DNA of 64,000 nucleotides from Erigeron canadensis. Taxonomy: Eukaryota > Streptophyta > Magnoliopsida > Asterales > Asteraceae. Position numbers and translations under genes: made by a program. Shown here piece by piece: positions 38,252-49,618 of the stretch. Position 1 is the first letter of the stretch, and each line of letters starts with the position of its first letter. The notes beneath the pieces are model-generated. The model searched no databases, was not told the DNA's origin, and was given only the letters and a program-made list of their open reading frames with translations. The stretch spans positions 11,596,501 through 11,660,500 of the forward strand of contig NC_057761.1 of NCBI RefSeq assembly GCF_010389155.1, in the 5' to 3' direction.

Positions 38252-38632
38252 AACAATCAAATAAGAACAGTTTTAAAATAAGAATGATGAGAACACTTAA
38301 AAAACATCAATTTGATGCATTAAAAGTCCATAAAACTAACATGGTGCATAACTAATTATCATTATTTAAGTGTTTAACAACACATTGATCCGTCAAAATC
38401 GAAAAAATCACGTTTTTTGGTGGACGCATCGTTTTGAAGAATATGCATCCAAGATGGATGCACAAAACAAAAAACATGATTTTCTTGATTTTGACAAGCC
38501 AATGTGTTGTTAAACACTTAAATAATGATAATTAGTTATTCACTATGTTACTTTTATAGACTTTTAATGCATCAAAATGATGTTTTTTTAAGTGTTCTCA
38601 CCGTTCTTATTATAAGATTGTTCTCACCGAAG
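38251..38632. mobile_element. Palindromic MITE with arms of about 180 bp
   Basis: Left arm (about 38251-38430) and right arm (about 38455-38632) are reverse complements over nearly their full length. Shared words: GAGAACACTTAAAAAA, TGATGCATTAAAAGTC, AACACATTG, ACTTAAATAATGATAATTAG. The loop is only about 25 bp and no protein is encoded. Flanked by TA runs. Confidence 0.85.
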
Positions 38633-38967
38633 TGTTACCCTATATATATATTATGTATATATAAATAAATCATATATATCAAATAGAAATGTAAATATAG
38701 TAGACATACGTACGTCTGCATTACGTGGATGATACAAAAGTAATTGATATGAATGGTTAATGGAGATATTTTGAAAGATAAATGATTGATAGTGTAATTT
38801 AATTATTAACGTTAAGTGAATAGTGTAGATAAAAACATTTTAAGAGGTGTTATATGTAAATATTACACAAGTTTCAACATTTCTATAAATTAGGAGCTAT
38901 TCTTTTAATATTAAGTATAAAAGTATAAATGCATATTGAATCAAAGTTAATGATTATATGTTAACTA

Positions 38968-39356
38968 TCTCTATTTCTACTACATTATAAAACATTTAGT
39001 CCGGTCAAATTTTTTCAACTTTTCACTCATTTTCATCTTTCTTTTCAAATCACAACCACTCATTTTTTTTTCTCTTTTCTCTATAAATATTTTTAATCCT
39101 CAAATTAATTCAAAATCTTTTATCTTTAAAACCGTACATCGATAAATTATAAAAACTATATGGACGCTCTTAAAACTTCATGCTCTTTCGTTAGAGATGT
39201 CATTTGATATACATTCGACGAACTTTTAAATACGAGGGCGAAGAGCGTATGGCGAAGGCACACACTTTATGACCTATCACCTCCTATGACCTATCATACT
39301 TTATGACCTGTCACCCCTACCATCTCACTGTCGTAACGCGCGAGTATTTTCTCTCG
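38968..39356 (+). mobile_element. Short Helitron-like element, second copy
   Basis: Same family as 29393-29834: 5' TCTCTATTTCTACTACATTATAAA after an A; the words CAAAATCTTTTATCT and ACCGTACATCGATAAAT; TATGACCTATCACC-like repeats near 39270; CGTAACGCGCGAG near the end; and CTCG before T. Confidence 0.65.
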
Positions 39357-40334
39357 TTAACAATTATATGTTTTCGAAAAAATTTCTGCATATGCGTATG
39401 GCATATGCAATGATTATGATTGGATTTATTATTAGTATAGTTTTGTTGGTTATTTGTTACTATTAGTCAGGCATAAATACATAATGGTACACCGTGAGTA
39501 TTACTAATATGTTGGTAGAGAATATCACTTTCGAAGCAATTGATCTTTCTATTTGTTTACGCATAAATGGATCTAAGCAACCATTAGGAAGAAATTAGTC
39601 CCAAATTTTCGAGATATATAGTAAAAAATTTGTGTGGAAAACACCTCCAGCGACTCCAAGGTCTAAAGGAAGTGTTGTATTAAATGTGGTTTCAAGCGGC
39701 GGCCGGGCTATACATTCTAGATTTGTAATCCCTATAAATGTGTACGAGATATGAATTGGATTTGAAAGAATGGATAAATGAATGCAACGGAGATGATGAT
39801 TTGTTCAATTGATTTCAAATTTTCAATTTTGAACATTATCTGGGCAAAGGGTGCTTAACTGCTTATATTAGGTGATGAGGAGAAGAGTTATGACTTTAAT
39901 GTTAGATGGATATAATAGAGTCATATGTTCATTCATTCATTTCTATTATATTATCTACCTTATGCAGAATTGGTAGTATATTTAAAACTCATTTACAACC
40001 TTATAAGCGCTCCATATCCCTACATATAATCTCACTTCATAATTCGTTAGTTATTGCCTATGTGGCATGCTTAAAAATGTAAGAAAACCCAAAAATCATT
40101 ACAATATTACTCCTTGGAAGGTCTACGGATTAGTTACTTTTATAAGAAGTTCAAATTTTCGAAAACGGATTAGTTATGCTTTCAAGAAGTTCAAATTTTT
40201 GAAAATTTGAATATGTAACCGTTCGTGTATTGCTTGTGGCGGTTACTTCCTTGCATGTCTATGTCTATATAAGGCCACTTCCATTCAGTTTTAAGGCATT
40301 TCAAAACGTAAACACATAACAGATCAATTTTAGC
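39357..40334 (+). pseudogene. Helitron PIF1-type helicase scrap (39623-39753) in otherwise noncoding DNA
   Basis: The frame 39623-39753 reads KKFVWKTPPATPRSKGSVVL, then LNVVSSGGRA, then HSRFVIPIN. This follows the region after the Walker A motif of PIF1-like Helitron helicases, with an internal deletion between SSG and GRA. It ends at TGA. The rest of the interval shows no further readable helicase. Helitron RepHel helicase unwinds DNA during rolling-circle transposition; this copy is a relic. Confidence 0.6.
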
Positions 40335-41236
40335 ATGGCTTCACTAAACCATGTTTCAATTAGAAATTTGCGTCCAAATAATAAGCCATGTACGATAACG
40401 GTTAGAATTTGCGGCTATGGAAGCAACCTCTATATGGAGATGTTAATAACATAGGTAATATTGAGATGATCCTGATGGACGAACATGTAAGTATTCATTG
40501 TTTGTGAATTTTTCTTTTTTGATTAGATTACTTTTTAACATAACTTTCTTTCGAATTTATAACTAGCTTTTTAACATTCTAATGTATAAACATTTTCATT
40601 TTAAAAGTTTGATAAAGTGGTTGTTGTTGCAACAATCGGTTTTATTCCAACCGACCAGTTATGGTATTCAATGGAATGTGTGAACTGTTCTCAAGAAGTT
40701 AAGTTGACCGATCTCTACATGGATGCAGTCGACATTATTGATGCTTTAAGGGACAACAAAATGTGGATTTGTTGTTCATGTAACAAGGAAGGAGTTCTCA
40801 TCAATCCTAGGTATATATTTATATTTCATATTAAAACTCTATAATCATTAAGTTGTGTGGTAAAATTGTATCTCTGTTTTTTTTTTTTTTTTTTGGGTAG
40901 GTTTAATGTGCAAGTTAGGATTGTAGATGCCACTGGTGCTATTGGAGTTAAAATGAATGATCAACAAATTTCAAATCTTATACAAAGAACAGCCTATTAA
41001 ATTTGTGATGAAAATTATGAGGTATATTTGGTTTATTTTAGTGCTAAATAAGACTTTTCTATGCATTTTAAGTCATTAATTTTTTTTTAAAATGGTCATT
41101 AATTGTTATAGGAGTACATTTACTTCGCTACATGCATGCTTGAACTGGTGTTAAAGAAATTATTTAAGGTTATAGTGCATCCACGTGGGTCTATATATCA
41201 AAGTGGGGGAAAATTCATAATACTTATCACATCCAG
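40335..41236 (+). pseudogene. RPA70-like single-strand DNA binding gene, Helitron-borne relic
   Basis: Four exons inferred from splice sites: 40335-40486, 40608-40810, 40901-41031, 41112-41236. Exon 1 starts MASLNHVSIRNLRPNNKPCT (an OB-fold strand pattern) and shifts frame near 40415. After the shift the text WKQPLYGDVNNIG leads to a good donor. Exon 2 has the C-terminal zinc ribbon: MECVNCSQEV, then WICCSCNKEGVLINPR. Exon 3 (VQVRIVDATGAIGV) carries a TAA after QRTAY. RPA binds single-stranded DNA in replication, and plant Helitrons often carry RPA-like genes. The frameshift and stop make it non-functional. Confidence 0.75.
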
Positions 41237-41484
41237 GTAACCAACATAATCATTCTTATATGCGCCTATACTACTATGGGCAATCCATTTTATAATTTCT
41301 CTCCGGCATGCAATGTACGCGTTTGAAGCCCTCGTGTATCATTAATAAATCCCAAGGTATATCTAGCATTCTTATTCTTTAAATTAATCAACTCATAAGA
41401 ATATTTTTATTATGTCCAACTCAGTTATATTTATTCATTGATACAATCTTAAAATAAAGTTTAAGAAAAATTATTTAAGGTTGT

Positions 41485-41514
41485 CCGTGCATCGCACGGG
41501 GTCTAAGCATTAGT
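41485..41514 (+). mobile_element. Helitron 3' terminus
   Basis: Hairpin CCGTGC ATC GCACGG (41485-41499) followed about 11 bases later by TTAG and then T, close to the canonical CTAG-T end. With the PIF1 scrap and RPA-like gene upstream, it suggests the end of a once-autonomous Helitron whose 5' end I did not find. Confidence 0.6.
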
Positions 41515-41795
41515 ACAAGTATAAAATTATGCTTTCACACTTTATATTCAATGTTGAAAAACTTTTATTCTATTTTTTTTATGAATTAATTAATTACGTA
41601 TATACATTGCATTTTATTGCCTAAAATAAGGGTATCAATATGATAACAAACTTAATATAATTATTGTTTAAAAATGTTTCAACTTGTATTTAATTGCGTA
41701 TGCATCAAATAAATATATAAAGTTTGTTATAAATAAAATGAAATATAAAAATATATAACTATGAGTCGACCGTACATCGCACACAAATATTAAAA

Positions 41796-41833
<38 letters not shown>

Positions 41834-41865
41834 GAACAGTTGTTTAAAACCCTTAAAATAATGAA
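41515..41865. other. AT-rich intergenic, no gene seen
   Basis: Contains a TA microsatellite at about 41800-41830 directly before the gypsy-type LTR. Confidence 0.6.
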
Positions 41866-44024
41866 TGTAACATCCCAAAATTTTTTGATGTTGACCGTTA
41901 ACTTGTCGTTAGTGATCGTTAGTTAATATATGATTTACGTGTGTTTGTGTGAAATAATTGATTAACGCGAGATATGTGTTAAAGTGATTCAAAGAAATGA
42001 AATTAAAGTAGATAATGATTAATAAATTCATTTAGTGTTCCCAATGGGATATAAGAGTCTTTAAGTGTTTTCGTACGCGTTAAACGAGCAGTTAAGTGAC
42101 GAAATAATTGTAACGAAGTGCGATGACCTAGATCTAAAGTTTCAAAGTTTCTCCAGCATATATAGGGCATGGAGGTCGACCCTAATGCTGAATGATCAGA
42201 CCTAAACCCTAAGAATTTCTCACACACAAAACCCTAGGTCAATTCTTCATGTTCTAGTCGATTTCAGAGGATTTTGGAAGGGTTTTTTGCTTGCTTTTCG
42301 ATCCAATAATTAACCCTACAGGTTCTTGGGAACATTCTTTGAGCTTGGTAAACTATTCGGAAGTGTTTGTGACCTGCGCAAAAGGTAAGATACATGACTT
42401 TTTTCACGCTGGAGGCACAATAAAATGTTATTTTTATAATTAACCTCTTAATCGGATTATCTTATGCGTGTTGGGTTTTTCAGGTTATGCGAGAGGTTAT
42501 ATGGAAGTGTATGTATGTTGAAATGACCTATGTTGTTATGTTGACGTTTAAAGTAGAAGTAGTTGTGTGCATAAGTAGCGTGATGACTTTAATGATGTTG
42601 CTATGAAATGATTATGATATGTGTTGTTGATAATGTCGTTGATATGCCTTAATGTTGATACATGATGGATTATATGTGACACCTAAGCATGAAATGTCTA
42701 GTTCACTAGATACACGTAAGAAATCTTATGAGTTGTGTACGTTAGTGAGATTAAATGTTGAAGTAGATGTGGCATCAATTAGGTAATGAATATACCTAAA
42801 GTTATAGTAAAGTGTGAAATGTGAGAAATCGTTCTAGCCTTAGTGTTAGTGCGTAAAAAGTAAAGTAAAGATGAATAAAAGTGATTAGTTTAGGTCAAAG
42901 TGTAACCTAAGCTAATAAAGATAAGAAGTCTCGAGCATAAGTTGTGTTAAGCTTAACCTATGCTAGTTGAAAAGTTAGTGCGTATCGCTTGAGCGGCTCC
43001 TTGCGGCATAGTTACGTTGATCTGGTATTTTCGGGTGAAGTGACTAACCATCAATGTTAAAAGCATGACAGGATACTATAAGTGGTCGCTTAGGTGGCTA
43101 CTTGTGGCATAGTTACGTTGATCTAGTACTTCCAGGTGGAGTGACTAACCACCAATGTTAGAAGCATAACGAGATGCTTAAAGTTGATTAAAGATGTAAG
43201 ACGTGAGAATAAGTTTATTAAGTTGATAATAAGATATGTGTGAAAGAAGTATATGTGCTTTACGTTGTGAGATCACAATGCGACATGAGAATAAGTAAGA
43301 TATGTGGATAAGTATGATATATTGTTGATAGGCAAAAATAGGAGTAAATACTCTACATGTGCTAACATGTATACGTGTGACATGTTATGTGCGTTATGCC
43401 AAGATATGAGATGTGTTTAAGATGTAAGTATATGTTGATATGATAGGAAATGTTGATTAAGTTGTAAATGTAAATTGATATGATATGAAATGTGGGAAAG
43501 AGGTAAGTATGGGATTATCTTACGATATGTGTGGACAATATGTAATGTGATCATGTTTTGATAAGTATATTAAGAAGAAGTTTTATAAAAGTAAAATGGA
43601 GAAGGTTTTATTAAATGTGTCTATCTTACTTAGCTAATTTATTAGCTAACACTTGCTTTTATGAAAATGTTGTGTCCTTCAGGATAAGTAGGTTTGAGCT
43701 AGAGAAAGATTTAGCTCGTGAGATGGGTAGAAGAATAAAGAAAGATTAGCATTAGCTTCCCTGTGCTTAGACTTCACCCATAGCCATATGTTCGGCTACT
43801 TTATTTATGATTTAATACATTTGTAATAATGTTAGCGTTTATGATGGCGCCGTAACTTGGACTTCATTTATATCGTTTGATGATGCACTTGGTAAAACCA
43901 ATTTATATAAGGTACCATCTGGTTATGGATGGGGCATTTTTAAAGTGATCTATTTCTGTTACGTTTTTAAACGCCGTTTGGCAAAGTTTCTGATAAGTCA
44001 AGTTCTTAAATGACGGGTATTAAA
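41866..44024 (+). mobile_element. Long Ty3/gypsy-type LTR, about 2.16 kb
   Basis: Begins TGTAACATCCCAAAA, a typical plant gypsy LTR start, and ends near GACGGGTATTA. This is followed by TGGTGGCATAAGAG, a decayed likeness of the tRNA-Met PBS TGGTATCAGAGC. No open reading frame and no matching second LTR in the window, so it is solo or truncated. The frames inside are shadows. About 300 bp of leader-like sequence follows to 44330. Confidence 0.65.
42975..43185 (+). repeat. Two-copy direct repeat of about 95 bp inside the gypsy LTR
   Basis: Shared core GGCATAGTTACGTTGATCT, then GTGACTAACCA(T/C)CAATGTTA, at 43001 and 43096. Imperfect copies side by side. Confidence 0.8.
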
Positions 44025-44384
44025 TGGTGGCATAAGAGAAATGGTTTAAGTGAACCAAAGACCGACCAAAAGCCATAGGTTTTGGACTTAAAACGATAAG
44101 GACTCGATAGGCTTAAGTAGTGAATGCTTTAGCCTTATGAATAAATGCCTTTAGGAGGGGTTGTGATGAGTGAGACTGTAGGATTAAGGCTTTATGTGAA
44201 TCATATGTGTTTAATGATGTAAATTATGTTGATAGCCTTTAGTCATCTATTTTCTCGCTTTATCTATTGCGAATTATTTTCGTTATTATGATAGATGATT
44301 CCTTTAGGTAATGTTGTTGGGTTTCCGTTAATCGCACAACTAATTTGGGTCTACAACGAACGTTCTTTTTCCGCAAGGTTATGA

Positions 44385-44805
44385 GAGTCACTTATTAAAA
44401 TATGAGTGGTATCTTTTGTAAATAATTAAAACGGTTAATTATTTAAACTCAAAAACAATTTTGTATTAATTAAAAACATGTTTTGTAAAACCACGAACGT
44501 TCTTAATTAACAATCGTTAGTCTCAATATAAACAAACTAATATGATTAATTCGTATTAAGCCTAGTTTAATTCTCTAATTTTAATCAAAGCCAAGGATCT
44601 AACATGCATGCAAATATAGCAAACTAAAATAGATAAACATAATTAAATAAAACGAAACTAACCTTTTAGCGCGCTAACCCTAGAATCCGACTAGCAAAAG
44701 TCGACCACCACCTCATGAACCACGAACAGAACTCCTTGCCATGAACTAAGAGTTCAAGTGTAGAATTACTCAAGAGGTGCACATACACGAACAAATCTTC
44801 AAGTG
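44385..44805. repeat. Left arm of a 420-500 bp inverted repeat
   Basis: Reverse complement of 45930-46425. Shared words include AAAACATG(T/C)TTT, CACGAAC, GCGCGCTAA, GTCGACCACCAC and GAACTC-containing stretches. The arm ends in ACGGTTAATTATTTA-like sequence on the outside. No coding. Confidence 0.8.
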
Positions 44806-44914
44806 TAGAACTCCTCGAGAGGCTTTTGCATATTAGTTATATTTTATATATTTAATATATATGATACCTCCCAAGGAGTAATAATATACCAAAGTATATT
44901 ATACACTAAATAGT

Positions 44915-45878
44915 TGTAGAGGGGGGTGAATACAATTTTTCTCGAACTTATAAACTTTTGTATTTAAACGCTTTAAAGACTCAGTTTATACATTAAATAA
45001 GTAAAGAACAAGAATCATCAAAACAGTAAAGCAGTAAAGTAAACAAAACATTCTTGAACACAGATTGTAGTTTTCAAATGTAATTCTTTATTAAGAAATA
45101 ATCTATACAAAGAATCACAGGGTTGTTGCGGAAACAAGACATCCTACATATATCTAAACAACCCTTGAAAAGACAAACTACAATCAATAAGTTTCTACTC
45201 TAAAGAATCAACCAAAGCTGATCTTCAACAGACTAAGCTATGTATATGAGCAGAGAAACTTGTATGAAGAATGATTCTAAGGAATGCCACACATATGCAA
45301 ACAAGGATTGAGGCTTTTATAGGCGAAAGCCCTTCTTCACTTGGTATCCAATTTAGCTATGTATTCTTCTTTCACATGAGGATGAAGGAATATTTGATTG
45401 TGCCTTCTTATAGTACTTGTGGTCCCCAAAGTACTGCCATCATTCTTCATCGTTCAATAAGAGTATGAACACGCATATGTAAAACCAACCACCAACTTGG
45501 ATCCTAGGTTCTTCCTAGTCACGTCATTTGTCCTTATCTTCAATCTAGGTCGTTATCTTCACTTGATTGTCAGACACTGATTGGGTCGTTTGTCAAAGCA
45601 CCAATCTGTCTAAGTGTTTCCATGCTGACTGTTAATTCCAAGCTGACTTCCCCTTCAACTTGGATTTAATGCTATAAACATGTTGATGCAACTTGAATAA
45701 CACTAGATTCCATAAGATTTACAATTACAAAGTATGAAGCATGATCTGGGTCAGAGACAGATCATAAGCTGTGTCAACTTAGTCTGACCCAGATCAGATT
45801 ACAAGAACTAAAGTCTTCTAAGTATTTATAAGTCAGATTTGTCATCACCAAATTTACAATGAACATTGGGACTCAACA
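44915..45878 (-). mobile_element. Solo LTR of the Sirevirus-like family, 964 bp
   Basis: On the minus strand it begins TGTTGAGTCCCAATG (45878) and ends CCCCCCTCTACA (44915), the TG...CA form. A TATA box CTATAAAAG lies at 45314-45322 on the minus strand. The U3 half matches 7829-8227 (opposite orientation), and the R/U5 half weakly matches 18960-19170. No internal region adjoins it, so it is a solo LTR from recombination. No clear 5-bp target duplication is seen: the flanks are ATAGT and ATATA. Confidence 0.8.
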
Positions 45879-45929
45879 ATATATATATATATATAACAAA
45901 TAACAAGTTAAGGCTAGCAACTAGCTAGT

Positions 45930-46425
45930 CTTGAAAATTTGTTCGTGTGTGTACACCTCTTGAGGAGTTCTACACTTGGACTCTTAGTTCGTTGCAAGGA
46001 GTTCCGTTTGTGGTTCAAGGTAGTGGTGGTCGACTTACACCAAGTCGAATTAGGGTTTTGCGCGCTAAAAGGTTAGTGTTCTTTCGTTCTTTTTTATTTA
46101 TATTTATCTATTTTAGTTTGGTATATTTGCATGCATGTTAGGTCTTTGGCTTTGCTTATAATTAGGAATTAAATTAGATTTAATTGTTTCGTTAATTATT
46201 TCGCTTTATTTAATGATATTAGTCTTTAGACGATTAAACTAGATTAATTGTCTAAATGAATTAATTATATTAATTCATTTATGTTGAGACTAGTGATTGT
46301 TATTTATAAACGTTAGTTCGTGGTTTTACAAAACATGCTTTTAATTAATACAAAATAGTTTTTGAATTCAAATAACTAACCGTTTTAATTATTTACAAAA
46401 GATACCACATATGTTTTAATAATGA
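45930..46425. repeat. Right arm of the inverted repeat
   Basis: Partner of 44385-44805. The solo LTR lies in the spacer between the arms. The arms differ by many substitutions and indels, so the inversion is old. Confidence 0.8.
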
Positions 46426-47977
46426 CTGATGCTTGTTTTTGTTTAGTGTTTAAATTTATAAAAATTTTGTACAAGTTATTATCTCAAAAAACACAAACAC
46501 CTTTACGGACAGGGGACCCGATCAGATGTAGTATAGTTTAGTGATAACAGGATCACCCGCAGGGACATGTTGCTTTAGCTAATCTAGTAATACGTGTAAT
46601 TCTAGCGGTTGTGAGGTTGTCACGATTTCCTATTAAACTAATTAAAATACTGAAAGTTAAATAGAAGCCGCAACCGCTTATTCAGAGAGGCGCTTAGTCT
46701 GAAAATAGTTTGAAAAAGCAAATAACAGTAATTAAATTAAAATACTTGTTTGGCATCTCCGATCTCATGACACGACCAAATACTATCCTATCCATTTGCT
46801 AGTCTGTTGAAAACTTAATCACGGCTCAGATTCTCGTTAGATTCACTTTGCCTAATTAACTAGTGCTCTCGCTAGACTCAGACTACCCTATAAACAAATT
46901 CTCATTAGATTCATTGTTTAAGCATTAATGACATAAAGTTCGTGTTACTAATTTATCTTTTCGTTACCCGGATCTTAAGCCATGACCCGATAGTAATTAT
47001 CTTTGGTGACCACAATGCTCGTTTTCAAGTCAAAGGATCGCGTCTGACATTGTTAAACATCATGCTCTATTCATCCTAATCATTATGGTTCTAGATCCCC
47101 CAATCACAAGTGAATCACCTTTTACATCTAGTTATAGACCGACTAGTGTTTTCCATCCTTATATATTAATCCTAGTGTATAATTATAGACTGATCATCAG
47201 AATTAAAACAATACATGCAAATATAGAACCGATAATAATATGAAGAATTAGTAAAACATAGATCTACAAAATAAACAGTAAAAGATACTCCAGCAGATCT
47301 AACAAACAAAGTAAAACAATATGCATCTACATGATCACATTGACCCGAACAAGTATTCAGCCTACTAGCCTGACATTAGTAAAGGAATAACTAAGTCTGA
47401 AAAAGATGAAATACATTGTTTACCAACTGAAAGTAAAGTAAAAGAGTAGATCTAGGCTGAGGATGATGATCGGAAGGTGTTAGAAGCTCCAAAACTTCCT
47501 TGGAATCTGCAAAGTCGACCTATCGTTGAATATGGGCGGCTAGGGCTGCTGAATCGGCTCTCTCTTAGGGTTTTAAGGGTTAGTTCGACTTATATAGGTG
47601 TTAAAGTCGGTTGCTAATCTAGGCCGCCCAGCGGTGCTGGACATGGGCCAGCGACGCTGCCAAGGTGCCAACGGCGCTGGCAGCTCCTACTGCTACTCGT
47701 ACTTCTTCATTCGGCTCCCGAATCACCTCCTTGTGTCTTGTAACTTCATAGGCATTCATCTTGAGTTACTTGATACCATTTACCCTCTCTCGCATCTTCC
47801 GTGAACCTGCGTAAACATACGACTCATTAAGTACTGATAGTTCCGGAATAATAACTCATTTAAGACATATAAATGAGGCCTTTCGATAGTGTTTTTATCA
47901 CAAAATGGACGCTCATTCAAGAATCTTGTGTACTTGTCTAGAGAGATGTGCCTCTTGTCATTCATCTCCATGTACTT
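46426..47977 (-). mobile_element. Ty3/gypsy noncoding region, LTR or leader
   Basis: No genes. On the minus strand, CTATATAAGTCG near 47586-47597 looks like a TATA box followed by AAACCCTAAGAGAGAGCC. Further on, CATGTCCCTGCGGGTGATCC and GATCGGGTCCCCTGTCC (around 46510-46570) resemble words I associate with Athila/Tat leaders. Exact LTR borders could not be set. Confidence 0.5.
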
Positions 47978-48625
47978 CTACATCATGTTGGTAAGCTTGA
48001 CAATTGGATCCTCCTTAACTTCATTCTCCACTTTTGGTTGCTCGGGTTGACCATTATTCCTTTGCCACCTATTTTGAAAAGAACCAACGTTATTCCTAGC
48101 ATAACTAGAATTAAAGTTAGAATTACCGGGTTTCTTTGGAATAGTCCTCGTTGAAAGCTTCCTTGGTATTGGTTCAAAACATAATTGACTTGTTCGGTAG
48201 CCACCTCTTCGCAATCCTCAGTATAGTGCATTCCTCCGCATTTGTTGCACCCGTGTGCAATCACTTTGAGGACTTTGTCCATAATGTCCAACCTATCTTT
48301 AAAAGTTGAAAAATGTTAGATAAAGCTTTAAGTTCATGAATTACCTCATTGTCGGAGCTGCTCTCAATGCTAGCCATGGTTCTTCTTGTCCTCTTATCTC
48401 GATCCTTATCATCCATATCTTGAGCTAAGCTAGCTTGTACCATATCCTCCATTTTGTATGCGTCATTGATAGACTTGAACAAAAAGTTACCACCGCCGGC
48501 TAGATCTAAATCCTTTTGGGAACCTTTAGTTAAACCATAGAAGAAAATCTCTATGATCTCATCATTCTTAAGTCCGTTCCCGTGACAGTTATCGATCATT
48601 TCCCTAAGCCTTTTCCTGTAAGTGC
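47978..48625 (-). pseudogene. Ty3/gypsy (Athila-like) gag remnant
   Basis: Text reads as a Retrotrans_gag domain (RLREMIDNCHGNGLKN, EIFFYGLTKG, INDAYKMEDMVQASL), then in another frame a zinc knuckle CNKCGGMHYTEDC followed by EQVNYVLNQYQ. At least two frameshifts (about 48290 and 48150) and a stop near 47978. The right end is cut by the LTR that starts at 48631-48633. Repeated after the N gap. Confidence 0.8.
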
Positions 48626-48632
48626 ACATCTG

Positions 48633-49162
48633 TGTCAATAGCAGTCTAGATTGTTTGGTCTTACATTATAATATGTCTTTATAATGTGATTGTCATTAAT
48701 GAACTTAATATTATGCATAGAATACTAGATTAAGTTTAACTATCAATTGTGTAATAATCTGCTAAATATGAAATGCGACCTCGCATTTCATAGGGACAAT
48801 TACGACCTCGCAATTGGAGGCTCAAATACGAGGCAGGACACAAAATGCAACCTCGTATTAGTATCGAGCTGGGCTGGATTTGCGAGGCCAACTAGCTGTA
48901 GCCCAGATCGTGATGTTTCCCAATAAATATATATATATATATATATCAAACCCTAACAAATATTAGGGTTGAACATTTGTCGAATTTTTGAGCATATTTG
49001 TGCACGTTAAGTCATCAAATATTGTTCCGCTAGCCTGAAGAAGATCTGCGAGGTAGCAGATAATATAGAGGCCTGTTGTGAGTCACCAAGTTATCGTGAG
49101 GGATTCCACACCTCAAAATAACTGGAGAAAACTATTAACGATCCGATTCAAGGGGACTTACA
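48633..49162 (+). repeat. LTR of a third copia family, about 530 bp
   Basis: TGTCAATAGCAG at 48633 to GGGGACTTACA at 49162, followed after two bases by TGGTATCAATGCC (49165-49177), a slightly altered tRNA-Met PBS. Contains inverted words around CGACCTCGCA (48778-48815), a TA run at 48928-48946, and the pair CCCTAACAAATATTAGGG. Confidence 0.75.
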
Positions 49163-49377
49163 AGTGGTATCAATGCCTCTTGGTTTCATACCGAAAGGTT
49201 ATAGTTTGTTGGTGATAGACAACGTTGTTTAGGGTCGTTTAGACGTGATTCTTTCACGAGTTTATGATCGGAAATCTTGTTCGTGATCTCTATTGGATTT
49301 TGCAGCAGTCGAAGGTGTCTTTTTGGCTTTTAGGGTTTCGATTTCAAGAGAATTAAAGGTTTCAGCATCGTTTGCAA

Positions 49378-49592
49378 CCTCGCGGGCTCGTATTACCCCG
49401 TTCAGCTCGATTTACGACCTGGATAGCTGATTACGACCTCGCTAGTTCAATTGTGACCTCGTATCTCATTTATGACCTCGTGAGCTCTTTAAGACCTCAC
49501 CAGTTCAATTACGACCTCGAGTAATTAATTGCGAACTCGTATTTCTTTGCGACTTCGTAAAATTTTGCGACCTTGTTTATTTTTTTGAACAG
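49378..49592 (+). repeat. Degenerate GACCTCG array in the leader of the third copia family
   Basis: About nine to eleven units of 17-22 bp, each with a core close to TTACGACCTCG, lie between the PBS and the gag start. The same core occurs in the LTR at 48778-48870. No protein. Confidence 0.85.
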
Positions 49593-49618
49593 TTCGTGAA
49601 TTTTCTAGCTCGGAGAAA

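Noticed and set aside
42003..42227. Minus-strand frame of 74 residues in the gypsy LTR
   Set aside because: Inside an LTR with no conserved protein; chance frame.
44905..45885. Target-site duplication around the solo LTR
   Set aside because: Flanks ATAGT and ATATA match at only three of five bases in TA-rich DNA, so I do not claim it.
47598..47804. Plus-strand frame with GC-rich start
   Set aside because: Opposite the probable gypsy LTR promoter; no likeness and no supporting context.
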